The translations under genes were made by a program, and so were the position numbers. A DNA stretch of 64,000 bases from Cryptomeria japonica. Lineage: Eukaryota; Streptophyta; Pinopsida; Cupressales; Cupressaceae. The notes below the pieces were generated by a model, which was not told where the DNA came from, searched no databases, and saw only the letters and a list, made by a program, of their open reading frames with translations. Where the stretch lies: contig NC_081413.1 in assembly GCF_030272615.1 (NCBI RefSeq), positions 446,252,538-446,316,537 of the forward strand. Reading direction: 5' to 3'. This document shows, piece by piece, positions 10,758 through 21,461 of this stretch. How positions within the stretch are numbered: the first letter of the stretch is position 1; the number at the start of each line of letters is the position of its first letter.

Positions 10758-12050
10758 ATGATAGATGACACTTTTCTAGATGAGCATTTGTTTCTCATAC
10801 AGGCTCATACTCCTTGGTATGCTAATATTGCCAACTATTTAGCTATAGCTAAGATGCTAATTTCTTTTTCTCCTAAGGAAAGAAGGTTGCTAGTTGAGAA
10901 AAGTTTTAACTTTTCATGGATTGCTAATTGTCTATTTTATACTGGACCTGACCAAGTCATGCAAAGATGTGTCAGAGAAGATGAAACATATGACATCCTG
11001 CATGCATGTCATGATGAGCAATGTGGAGGTCATTTTGCTACCAAAAGGACATCACTAAAAATACTCAATACCGAATACTATTGGCCTACATTACACAAGG
11101 ATGCAGCTCAGTACACAAGGAAATGTAGCAGATGTCAGTGAATGGGTAGACCTACAAAATCTGAACAGATGCCACTATATCCTCAAATATCTATTACACC
11201 ATTTGACAAGTGGGGATTAGATTTTGTTGGCCCCATTGATCCACCTTCTAATGGAAAATCTTATATCTTGGTATGTACAGACTATGTAACAAAATGGGTA
11301 GAAGTTAGAGCCATGCAACATGCAAGAGATAATAAGGTGGCTGAGTTTCTCTATGAAGAGTTATTTACAAGGTATGGAGTACCAAGGGAAATTGTCTCAG
11401 ATCAGGGACCTCAATTTACATCAACATTGATAAAAGTTTTCGTAAATGAATACAATATAAGACACATGAAATCTACTCCATATCATCCATAGTCTAATGG
11501 ACAAGTAGAAGTTACCAATAGAGAGCTTGAGGCTATTCTTACAAAAATAGTGTTTATCCACAAGAAAGATTGGTCTTATCGACTTTCAGAGGCAATTTGG
11601 GCATATAGAACAACATGGAAAAAACCAATTGGATTTACACCTTTTGAGATGGTTTATGGCAAAAAAACAATGATGCCTATTGAATTTGAGCATAAAACTT
11701 TGAGAATAGCTCTACAACTGAATATGACATTGTTTGAAGCACAGAAAGAATGCATTCAATAGTTAAATGCTCTTGATGAATGGAGGAAGATAGTTGTTCA
11801 ATAGACAAAATTGATTCAAAACCAAAGAGCAAGATGGCATGATAAATATATCAGAGAAAAGAAATTCAAAGTTGGTGACTGAGCACTCCTATATGATTCT
11901 AGATATAAAGATGCTATGAGAAAACTCCAAACAAGGTGGTTAGGTTCTTATGAGGTAGAAGAAGTTTTTCAGAATGGAGCAGTCCATTTGTCCACAATAG
12001 ATCTTGTTCGATTTAAACTATTAGTGAATGAACACCACCTATGACTTTAT
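10758..12050 (+). pseudogene. Integrase (Athila-like), D,D35E residues present
   Basis: In the same phase as RT. The zinc-binding H-H-C-C module (CHDEQCGGHF...CSRCQ) ends at a TGA (11139), which fits CGA Arg. The catalytic core keeps all three acidic residues: Asp in GLDFVGP (11220), Asp in SDQGPQF (11400) and Glu in GQVEVTN (11508), with 35 residues between the last two. TAG stops at 11490, 11760 and 11802 and TGA stops at 11880 and about 12042 interrupt the frame. Integrase would insert the cDNA and make the 5-bp target duplication seen here. Confidence 0.9.
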
Positions 12051-12485
12051 CACAAGCCAACTACTAGAGAAGAGTTCCTGCAGCAGTTTGCTCCACAAAG
12101 TGAAATAAAAGTTCCTGCAGCAAATGGCAAGGTTCCTACAACAACTGCCAATGATTTAGTATCAATTCATGAGCTTCCTGTTACACTTGAGCAGATTGAT
12201 AAAGGTGATGTTCCTACAGCCTCTACAGTGAACTTATTTATCATATCATAATAAAATATTTCCATGGGAATATTGTTCTCCGTACATAAAGTTCCACCCA
12301 CTACATTCCATCCCACTTTCTTACATGTCACTTCATTTCATTTTGCCATCATTTTTGCCCAATTGCAGGTATGTGTATATTGTACTTTATTTTAAATTAT
12401 GCATTTATTAGTTCATTATGATTTTATCTTGTTTAAATCCTCTCCAAACCCGAAATCTCAGTAGCCTATGTGGACATGTGCCAGG
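12051..12485 (+). other. Pol 3' tail and spacer with repeated GTTCCTGCAGC motif
   Basis: Four copies of the element's GTTCC(T)(G/A)CAGC-type motif occur at 12074, 12111, 12132 and 12210. Where translated in the pol phase, some read VPAA/VPTA. After about 12250 I see only AT-rich spacer with no gene. Confidence 0.55.
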
Positions 12486-12503
12486 TTAAGTTGGGGGGGG
12501 GTC
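12486..12503 (+). other. Internal polypurine tract before the third frame
   Basis: TTAAGTTGGGGGGGGGTC repeats the core AAGTTGGGGGG of the 3' polypurine tract at 15091-15103. Athila-type elements are known to have such a tract between pol and the extra frame. About 300 bases of spacer separate it from the third frame. Confidence 0.7.
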
Positions 12504-12802
12504 CTTTATGGTCCTTTTTCCAATAAGATTTATTATCATTTTTTTGATACCCCAAATTGATTTCCTAAACTGACATTACTTATGATGATTATTATTTCAC
12601 GCAAGTGAATAATAAAGTCCACTGCCAAAATTAAGATATGTATGTAGATTTTAGTTATTTGCAAAACTGTCAAACATTTTGGTGAAGCTACGAAAGTATT
12701 AGAGTAAAAGATGGGTGGTGATCTAATTTGCCATGAGCCAACGGTCCATGAAGGTTGCTATAGGATGTTGTCTATAAGCATTATTTCTAAACCCATGGCT
12801 AG

Positions 12803-15091
12803 TTGGATTGTTTCTTGAAAATCAGGGATTACAATGATAAAATTGCTGCAGAATTCATGTATTACTTTGATGAAGGAGAAGCTATAGTTAAAGGGTTGAG
12901 GGTAATTGCTAAGGAGCAAAGAATTGCAGAGGTCAGAGGGTTGCTGCAGGAAGGAGAACTCTTTCTAGAATCAAAAGACGCAAGGAGTGCCAGGGCAGAG
13001 TTCACAATTTCCACTGACAGACCCTTAATGGTGGATAGACAAGGGACTAGAAGGTTTTCTTTACTAGCACATTGGCCTCAGGTAGCTTTGTATGTTATGA
13101 AATATATTACATGTGAAGGGCAGTATTCAAATCTGCATTCACCTCATTTTAAGTTACTTAGTCATCTGCGTCATGGCCAGCGAGTTAATGTCCCTAATTT
13201 ATTATACCATCTCATTTCTATAAGTGCTAAGGAAACTCGAAAGTATGGAAATCGCTTTGTTAGCCATCATGGATTGGTTAAGTTGCTTGTACAACAGTCC
13301 CTGAGAGATGTTTCACAAATGGAATGGGGTGTATTTGAGGATATTCTACAATTTAGGGTTGATGATGCCCCTATTGCAAATAATCCACCGGCTCAAGAAG
13401 AGATTGTTGCAGAAGATTCTTTTGGTGAAGATGAGGGTTTGCTTGTTATTGAAGGAGCCGCAATTATTATGGAAGAAAATATTGAAGCAGACTCAATTGA
13501 AGAACAACCCTCTACTTCTCTTCAAAGATATTCACCCATTTTTCAAAGGGAAGGAAAAGAGTTGGAAAAGGATGAATTAGACGAAGAATTTGTTATCCGG
13601 TCGCAAGTAACTCAGATTCCTCCTGTAGCCAAGAGGCGTCGAATAAAAACAAAAACTCCTATAGCCATTTCAAAAGTGTATGTAAGGAGAACAAGAAGGA
13701 CACAAAAGACTCAACCTGTTAGTAATCTAGCAAAGGTTATTGCAGTAGAAACTTTGGAAGAAGAAGATTCTGCAGAGAAATCAATGCAAGAAAACCTTGT
13801 GGAAGAAGAAATTCAAGAAAACCCTGTGGAAGGAGAAATTCAAGAAAACCCTACAAAAGAAGAAATCCAAGAAGAAATTCAAGAAGAGGTTGTAATGGAT
13901 AAGCTAGCAAATCTTACTTTTGTGGCATTGCAATGTGAAGAGATTGTTGATTATATTCTACAACTTGAAGAAAATGTGGGAGATATGTCAACTCAGAATG
14001 AGGAGTTTATTGAAGAAATTCCATAGTCTAGGGTAGGACCTATTAGACCTCCTTCATCCCTAAGTAGTTTATCTATTGCTTTAATATTTTTTAGGCAATG
14101 GAAAATAGAGAAGGATAGGTTGCAAGGGATAATTAATAAGCAACAAAAAGAGATTGAAAAGAGAGATAATAGAATTGAAGAATTAGAAGCTAAGGTAGAA
14201 GTGATTTATGGTATGGTTCCTGAGTTGATGCAGTGTAGGGCACCCCCAAGAGTTTACGCAATACATTTGAAAGAGCGATATCTGAACTTCAGACTAAACC
14301 GCATTTTTAGGGACCTTAATCCATCCTTGGAAACACCTGAGGAAATCTATCATGCTTATCAAACCTCTCCACATGTTGTGAGGAATTTGTTATGTGAATT
14401 ATATTTACATAACTATGTTGTACCCCAAGATAGAGAATGGAATCCTTTATTGTATATTGGGGATATCCATCTCAAAGCTTTAATGTCATGGATCCAAAAT
14501 GAGATTATCATAGGGCCACAAGCCAGGGAGTTTGAAAAATTAGAGCTTGATTGTCCATTACCATTGAGAAGGGAATCAAAAGCACCCAGGGTTCTTTATT
14601 ATGATTGGCAAAAGTTGCTAATAAGAGATGATGTTAGTAAGATAGTACTTCCAATGAGAGATGAAGTCTATCAAGCGTATGAGCATTTGGTTCAAACCCA
14701 CAAGACAATCACACTAGAAGGGTTAACTCAATGCTGGAATAATCTACCAGATCATTTAAAACTGGGAGAACCTTACTCATTATAGAATTTTCATGCAGCC
14801 ATACAAAGAGCCTCCAGATACATACAGTTAGGGAGGGAGAAAGCCAACAACTAGTTGCCACTGATTTTTCAGCCTCCGATCCCTATGTGGCCACTTTTGG
14901 CATGCCAACCAATAGAATAGAATTATGATGCAGTTGTAGAAGAAACAACTAGATGGTCTAGGTTGGAAAAAATGAAAGGATTTTATTGGAGTTTGCCTTC
15001 CAAAGAAACAAGTCAGGACACTGTTGGTGATTTTAGAGTTTCAGTGAAAATCAGAAACTTTCCTTTTGCTGTAGAAGCAGCAAACCCTTAA
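12803..15091 (+). pseudogene. Third frame of Athila-like element (env-like position), unknown product
   Basis: One reading phase runs from about 12803 to a TAA at 15089-15091 that overlaps the 3' polypurine tract. It is about 760 codons, interrupted only by TAG codons (14024, 14783, about 14850 and about 14920). The N-terminal 190 residues are globular-looking, with RRFSLLAHWPQVALYVMKY, HSPHFKLLSHLRHG and VSHHGLVKLLVQ, a pattern I associate with extra frames of plant Athila-type elements (recollection, not checked). Residues about 200-390 are Glu-rich, with repeats of EEIQENP type. A coiled-coil (KQQKEIEKRDNRIEELEAKV) and a second globular region follow. No clear signal peptide or transmembrane anchor is seen, so calling it Env would be unsupported. 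Confidence 0.65.
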
Positions 15092-15103
15092 AGTTGGGGG
15101 GCA
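15091..15103 (+). other. 3' polypurine tract of Athila-like element
   Basis: AAGTTGGGGGGCA directly precedes the 3' LTR start TGATAAG. It overlaps the terminal TAA of the third frame. Confidence 0.85.
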
Positions 15104-16365
15104 TGATAAGTTGATGCTTTGACATGTTTTTTATCATAACTCTTAGGTTTTTAGCATCTTTTGCATTGCATTGTGATAGTAAAGTATTGTGAATTGACTA
15201 TATGTAATCCATGTTTTAAATCTGAACTTATGAAATCATGTTTGAACTTTGTCAGTTAATTCTTGCAGCCATGCTAATTTATTCCTACAGCCAAATGATT
15301 TGTCCATGTGATATGCGGATTATTTAGGATAATGTTATATGTGAGTTAATGAATGTATTAATTGAAAATGATACATATGCATGTCCTTGTATGTTGTTTT
15401 TGTTTTAGTGCAGATAATAATTGATGCTGCGATGGATGGTTTTCTTTCGCACCTAAGGACTAGAGAATCATGTTCAGATAATTGGAGATCAAACTGAAGG
15501 GGATTTGAGAAAGCACAATGTATGGCATAATCGGAGTAGTTATACTTCACCATGCGAGTTTAACTCTAGTGCATATTGAATTTGCAAAATATCGCTTTGG
15601 CATGCAAAGACTATAGTTCAGTTTCAGATCCACGGTTCCTGCAGCCAAGCTCTTAGTTATCTCCTTCATCTGACAATCATCCACTTCTTCTTCTGGGTGT
15701 GATTTGAGTTGTCCATTGTAGTTGATCTTTTCTTTATAATAAGCTCTTCCTTCTTTCTTAGAGTTAGACAAGATAGAAAGGAATTGAGCAGAGTTTTGAC
15801 AAGCATTTTGAATTTTCTCTTTTAGAATATGTAATCATTTTTAGGAAGAAATGAATAAAGAATATGTTGTTCTGATCTATTAAAAGTATTTTGTTGGAAG
15901 TTTGATATCACTCATCCAAGGGGGCCCACTTGGTGAGTGATCCTATGTTTATGATCATTGAAGTTAGTTTTTACTTAGTTGCAATAGAAGTTCATGACTT
16001 GATTGTTCCTACAGCCATTGGAAATAGATCCATTGACTGTTCCTGCAGCCAAGACAGAATGATGTGATTTTTGTTATTTTCATTAGATCATTCCAACATT
16101 GTGTTGTGAAGCTTTCATGTAGCCTTTTATGATTTCCATTCTTGCCTTTCCTTTCTTCATAATGTTAGTTACTACAGTAATGCAGAATAAACATTTAAGG
16201 AGCTTAGTGCATATATATTGCAGACCCATTTCAAGTTTTGCATTCCTGGATTGATAACTAAATGAACACCGGCCATGAAAATAGTAAACTCTACCATATA
16301 AATGTCCAAACTTTGGATTGAGATTTCAATTAGAGATATTATTATCATTATAGTTGGGGTAGACA
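15104..16365 (+). repeat. 3' LTR of Athila-like element
   Basis: 1,262 bp, matching 5245-6507. It carries the same five motif copies (15259, 15281, 15635, 16005, 16039). Differences from the 5' LTR are mostly transitions by eye. Confidence 0.93.
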
Positions 16366-17235
16366 ATGCCTTTTGATGATATGTGTGAGCTCATCAATCT
16401 TCTTAGAATGGCAACGATGCTCCTCATGACCAAACATTTTAGAATAGGCACAAGTAGGTTTCTCCCTCTTTGGTGAATTATCCCTCTTGGAAGAGGATAT
16501 ATCTCCTTGTTGTGGAGAGGATGATGCTTTATCCTTAGGCTTTGATTGCCATTTCTTCTTGTTTAAGTTGTCATTTCCTTGATTTCCTTTGTTCCCTTGA
16601 TTTGCCACTAATGATTGAGACTTAGAAGCCTTAAGAATGCCCATGCTTATCAACTTAGTTTCTTCCATCATCAACATTTCATTGAAAGCATCAAATGTAG
16701 GCATTGTGTAGCTTGAACCCATTGTCATCCTATGGGTTTGGAAACTAGAAACAAATGTTGCATATTCTTGTGGAATCTTGCCTATCAAGTTGAAGATCAA
16801 TTGAGTATCCTTCTTATCAATGCCACAATCTTTGAGTTGTGCCCTCAACTCATTTACCTTAGTGACATAATCTTGTATAGTATCAAAGTTCTTGGGATCC
16901 AACTTGGTGAGATCACTATCAATCTAATATCCCCTAATCTCATCAACTTGACCATACAAGTCTTGAAACTTTTGCCAAGCATCCTTGATTAGAGTACACT
17001 TCTCAATATGAAAAATGACATCCTTTGATACATACTTTCTTAAGGTACCAATTGCCATTATATTTTTAGTGAGTCAAGCCAAGTGACCAACTGGATCAAT
17101 CTTAGGATTAGCGAGAGAAACAATAGGTCCATCAATATAATGAGTGAGTCCTTTTTCCATAAGTTTACTCCATGCATCAATTTTCCAAGTAGCATAATTA
17201 TGAGGAGTTAAGAGAGGAAACTTAGAATAACCCAT
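16366..17235 (-). pseudogene. Copia gag (element B)
   Basis: The frame starts at ATG 17235 on the minus strand with a copia gag N-terminus (PHNYATWKIDAWSKLM). Two stops occur near 17075 and 16925, and the frame then continues as a 184-codon ORF (16902 to 16348). Motifs typical of UBN2/copia gag include YVTKVNELRAQL and IPQEYATFVSSF. A zinc knuckle follows, CAYSKMFGHEEHRC, whose second Cys is Ser. The frame runs into the Athila insertion point at 16366 and resumes at 5244. The last codons of the ORF before 16365 are Athila LTR sequence and not copia. Confidence 0.85.
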
Positions 17236-18807
17236 AGCAGCAAAAAGGAAGGAACAAAAGAGAACAAAAGCACAAGAGACACCCCCCCAAATTCACTCAG
17301 TCAAGTACCCCCCAAAAATGATGATTTTGGCACTTTATATGTAGTGCGTGTACAATAGGCCACTTGCAAACAATGGAAAGGTGGACTTCTCATTTTGTTT
17401 TACAATTGCCTCAATAGGTTGAGAACTATAAAGCAAAAGATTAGAAAGATAGATCTATGCAATACAAATGCCAAATTGGCCAAATAAGACCATATGATGA
17501 AAGTACAATTTATGCCCACAAATGCTACAAACTAATAGCATATCCTGATAGTATACAAAAAATAATGCACTTTCAAAAAAAATGGCACTTGAAAAGGAGT
17601 TCGTATGAGCCCAAACAGAGACCTGGAAGTTGTAGAAACGGGGATTGTATAGGTACAGTCACCAAAAACTGATAATTATGAAACATCTATGTATCAAAAT
17701 CAAAAAATAATTCCACCATGTGAAAGTACACAAAATTTTAGCCCATTTCAAAAAAAATTACACCAAAAAAGGAGCAAAAATGAGCAAGATATGGCCATTT
17801 GAAGTTGAACTGCAAAATAAAAAAGCTCAATGAGAGGGTCTTGCAAAATTTTTGAAAAATGATGATGTCAAAAAACTGTAGGGTTAAATTTGATGATCAT
17901 ATGACCATCGCAAAAACTTCATGACTGATTGGATGCTGATGTGGTGTGATCTGATTGGCCAAAATAATATATGTGGCAGTACGGAAATCTGACATGGCAG
18001 GGTGACCAGGCAGCCAACTGGGCTACTAACTGGGCAGCATCTGCTAATTTGGCACATAGTCGGGGTCGCTGGAAAAACCACCAGAAGGTAGTTGGCAGTG
18101 GGGGGAAAGTCACCAGAGGACCAGTAGTGGCGGCCGGAAGGCAGAGAGCCGGTGGGGGTGGCGTAATAGTGAGGTGCGCGGGAGGCATATTGGAGGTGCG
18201 CGGGAGGCAGCGCAGCAGGGAGGGCCACCGGAGACGGTGGTTGGTGGCTAGTAGACTCAACGAGAGGAGCTGCGCGGGGATGCTGCAGGAGCGGCCATCG
18301 GTGGAGCGAGTTGCGGCTGCGGGAGGCTCGGTGCGGTAGGGAGGCACGGCGACCGGAGCTGCCAAGGGAGCTGGTTGCAGTGGCGGCACTGGGTGGTGCT
18401 AGAGCGAGGGCGCTGAGCAGTGAAGCCACCTATGGTGGTGCCGCCAGTGGTGGAGCCCTGAAGACCTGTGGGTTAGGGCGGGGGGTCTTCGGACCCCCAA
18501 AATGAATTTTTTTGATTTTTTTTTGAATTTTTTTTTTGACGAAAAATTTATTCGGAATTTTTTTTTTTTTCTGAAATATTTTTTTTTCCAATTTGTTTTT
18601 TTTTTTTTCGGAAAAAAACTAATTTTTTTTTTGAAATTCGTACAATAATAGCAAAATTGGCGAAAAAAATTTCTCACCAAAATAGACCGACTTTATAACC
18701 AAAATAAATGGTAACGGCCACTTGGACGCCTCCAAAAGATGTTCCTTAGATCTGCCTCTTGACATCACAATACTTCCTCTTTAAGATGAATCAATGATGC
18801 TCTAATG
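17236..18807 (-). other. Long leader of copia B with GC-rich island and homopolymer runs
   Basis: About 1.57 kb lie between the primer site and gag. Bases about 17960-18500 are strongly GC-rich in an AT-rich setting, with short direct repeats such as GGTGCGCGGGAGGCA around 18170-18210. Next to it, 18505-18640 is a run of poly-T tracts. Open frames across the GC block on both strands (for example 17884-18429 minus and 17971-18339 plus) are low-complexity Ala/Pro/Arg/Ser translations expected from base composition. I do not call them genes. Confidence 0.6.
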
Positions 18808-18819
18808 GCTCTGATACCA
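18808..18819 (-). other. Primer binding site, initiator tRNA-Met type (element B)
   Basis: TGGTATCAGAGC on the minus strand, directly abutting the LTR end at 18820. Confidence 0.92.
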
Positions 18820-19258
18820 TGTGAGATTTTGTCAAGATCAAGAGCTCAATGAAATGTACAAAATAGAGACAATATAGGACAAGAATAAACTTTATTCTCA
18901 TCAATAGAAAATGATCAATAGTTCAAAATTACATACAATGTAGATGAGCCTGCTTATATAGGCAAGGCTAGGGATATGTGAGCACACAAACATGACATGT
19001 GGCTCAATAAGAAACAAGGGTAGGTAGGAAATAGGTGTGGGTAGGTAGGAATAGTCCACATGAGGTGGATCACCCACTAAATGTGGAGTGTAACAACAAG
19101 ATCAACACCATAAAAGGTGAAAATTATCCTACACACACTATCCCAATGTGACACAAACACCCAAGTGTCTCATACCCAAACTACTATGAAATGCATTTCC
19201 TAAGTAAACTTAAGCAAAGTGTAATAATATCCAAGATGAATAATTATTTAAACCTACA
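18820..19258 (-). repeat. 5' LTR of copia B
   Basis: 439 bp, TGTGAGATTT...CCTACA on the plus strand, matching 3162-3612 apart from small indels and scattered substitutions. The TATA box is at 18953-18960 on the minus strand. Confidence 0.92.
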
Positions 19259-20409
19259 CTCTAAAACCAAAAACTTTGAACACAGTAGAGACAGGGTATA
19301 GATATGTCACCCCAATTATGCACAATATTGATGTCTTTAGAAAATTCCTTAGGCCTATGGAATTCAAGGAGAGCTTTAGGAATCTTAGGGTTTTGTGGGA
19401 ACAAAAGGATCCTAAGCCTAGATGCAAAACATCTATCAAACTTTAGGTAACTTGCATCTTCTCTATCCCAAGACAAAATTGTGCTCCACAGCTGAACAGG
19501 GATCTCCTCGCCATCTTTTTCTTTGATCAGGTCCATTTCATTAGTAAAATATTCAGCACCTTTAAATAGAAACATGTGCATGAGGAGAGAGTACCATCCA
19601 AAAGGTCTGTCCACCCTAGCATTTTTTATCCCTATCAATCCGTCATGAATGGCATCAGTGAGTTAAGGTATAAAATCAAAAGTCACTGCCAGAGATGGGT
19701 TCAGAATCTATGCTATCATGAGCATATAGTGGGTTGGCATAGTAGTTTTTGCATCCTCCCCAAAAATCTGACATAAGGACCAATACATCCCTTTAGCCCT
19801 CAAAGTAAATAAGTTTAATGAAAATGGTTCCATGGTGCTAGGGCCTACAACTGTTAGTCCTCCTATTTTGGTGAAGATTTCCTTCAAGGGACCATTTCTG
19901 AGGTGGTCTCTCCGTGCATCATAGACCTTTGCAAGTGTTTCAAAATTGATGGGCTCTAAATAATTTGATACCTCACTAAGTCTGGAAACTATCCTAAGCT
20001 CATCATCATTTATTTCAATTAGAGACCCACCATTTACATTCTTTATAGTCCTGGTATTGGGATCATAATTATTGGCAATTTGGGTTAACAGGTCCATGTC
20101 CATGAAGACCCCAGGGACTATGAGCTTCCCAACATCTAGTTCCCATACACTATTCATTAGAGCAAGGGAATTTCTCTGGCTAAAACCCACTTTGAAAAGT
20201 CCCAAACCTGATATTCCTATCTGGGGATCCCTTAATTAATTCCCTTTATCGTATAGGCCATCTCCAATTCTTAGGTCGGAAGCTTTAGGCACGAATTATT
20301 TCATTTTACCTAGAGCATTAGTGCACCTAGTTAATTTCTCTAAAAAGTCATCACAAATGGCTCTCTCCTAGTAATTAACCTTCCCTGTCAAATCTCTTCA
20401 TGGTGCCAT
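19259..20409 (-). pseudogene. Unknown frame H, 5' part
   Basis: Minus-strand sense can be followed from ATG 20409 to the copia B junction at 19259. Early stops at about 20397, 20370, 20298 and 20235 are TGA, TAG and TAA. A clean 165-codon stretch (20205 to 19708) and a 125-codon stretch (19638 to 19261) follow. I do not recognise the product. Recognisable features are a GLFKVGFSQRNSLALMNSVW start block and a FGWYSLLMHMFLF block. A one-base shift is needed just before the junction to continue into 3161-2420. Joined, H would be roughly 620-630 codons. Confidence 0.5.
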
Positions 20410-20637
20410 CTGAGAATTACAATTATTTCAATTAAATCTTAGACAGATTTCTTGAGAAATCAAACACCTAGTGAAACCAATTCAACTATAACAGTTAATC
20501 AATTTGCAGAAACTTACTTGTTGCTTGAAAAATTTCACTATGTGCAATGGTTCCTCTGCAAGATTCTTCGAATTGATGCCAAAGTTTCAACTGATGTGAA
20601 GATTACTACGGTAAATGAGCATTGATTAGAAACAATT
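20410..20637. other. Short spacer upstream of frame H
   Basis: I see no gene here. It lies between the H start codon and the insertion point of element C. The target copy CAATT is at 20633-20637. Confidence 0.5.
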
Positions 20638-21390
20638 TATTGGCAAATGCACACTCCAATGAGAAATTGTAGGTGATTAAAGGTATTATCATTGATGGAA
20701 ACCTTACAATCCTATGGCACCAGCAGGCACCGACATCGACACTAGCAAAGATGTTTACCGGCACCCTAGCCGGTAGGATTTTGTTTATTATATTTTGTAT
20801 TTAATTGTAAAATATTTTTGTAAAGCCAACAAGGAAAATTGTAATAGGACTCATATAAGTATGAGATCTTGTAAATCATTTGTGTAAGTATGTATGGAAT
20901 GTAATAGGAAGATGAGAATATTAAGGAAGAGTGTGGAATAAGGTTAATGGAAGTTGTATGAGCTTAAACCAGTACTGAATCTGGCATAGCAGATGCTTTT
21001 TGTAGCAATACATCACTTTGGATTTCTATAATCCACTTTTGTAAGTCAATGAGACTTCCTTTGTATTTGAGCAGTGAGCTCTAGGCAGTGAGCCTTTCTA
21101 CATGTGTAGGCACCACATTTTTAAATAATATTCACTTATTGGCCAGTGAGAGAATATTGTGGGTCACAAATTCCACCAAGGTTTTTCCCACATCGGGTTT
21201 CCTCGTTAAAAATATTGTGTTATGGTGTGCTTTCTATGTTGTGTTTATTGCTCTTATTTGCTGCATTAATTCTTATTTACCGGTACACTGTTTTGAAATA
21301 CAATTCACTTAATAAGTTCAGAAAATCCATTAACCGGTTAGATACTAATTCACCCCCCCCCCCCTCTTAGTATCTTTGGGAATCCTAACA
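20638..21390 (+). repeat. 5' LTR of element C
   Basis: It starts TATTGGCAAATG (the other LTR has TGTTGGC, so the first G is mutated to A) and ends CCTAACA, 753 bp. A C-run of about 11 near 21354 is much shorter in the other LTR. The block GTGAGCTCTAGGCAGTGAGCC (21066-21086) recurs in the solo LTR at 28870-29733. Confidence 0.93.
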
Positions 21391-21392
21391 AT

Positions 21393-21404
21393 TGGTATCA
21401 GAGC
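21393..21404 (+). other. Primer binding site, initiator tRNA-Met type (element C)
   Basis: TGGTATCAGAGC, two bases inside the LTR end. Confidence 0.92.
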
Positions 21405-21461
21405 TTGGTCCTCTATTTTCAAAATCCTAACAACTTAAGGAAGATTCTGACAACGATAGAG

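Larger units (their letters stand above)
5245..16365 (+). mobile_element. Athila-like Ty3/gypsy element, complete but degenerate
   Basis: An 11.1-kb element with LTRs 5245-6507 and 15104-16365, both running TGATAAGTTG...GGGTAGACA. The flanking 5-bp duplication is ATGCT (5240-5244) and ATGCC (16366-16370), one mismatch. The order is tRNA-Asp type primer site, gag, protease, RT/RNase H, integrase, internal polypurine tract, large third frame, 3' polypurine tract. That layout fits the Athila group of gypsy elements, which carry an extra frame after pol. LTRs differ at roughly 30 positions in their first 460 bases by eye. Every frame is interrupted, so it is not autonomous now. Confidence 0.92.
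3162..19258 (-). mobile_element. Ty1/copia element B (non-autonomous), carrying a nested gypsy
   Basis: The two LTRs (3162-3612 and 18820-19258) are bounded by a perfect 5-bp duplication CTCTA (3157-3161 and 19259-19263). The primer binding site is next to the right LTR and the polypurine tract next to the left LTR, so the element reads on the minus strand. With the nested Athila (5245-16365) removed, its own length is about 5 kb: a 1.5-kb leader, gag, zinc knuckle, protease, then an acidic frame straight into the 3' LTR. I see no integrase, reverse transcriptase or RNase H, so it would depend on enzymes from another copia element. Confidence 0.9.

Noticed and set aside
17884-18505. Overlapping open frames on both strands of a GC-rich block
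   Set aside because: Low-complexity Ala/Pro/Arg/Ser translations on opposite strands are what GC-rich repetitive DNA gives. They lie in the leader of copia B and show no domain.
21088-21370. Open frames in the LTR of element C, repeated at 27099-27429
   Set aside because: LTR sequence present twice by descent. It ends at the LTR boundary and has no domain.
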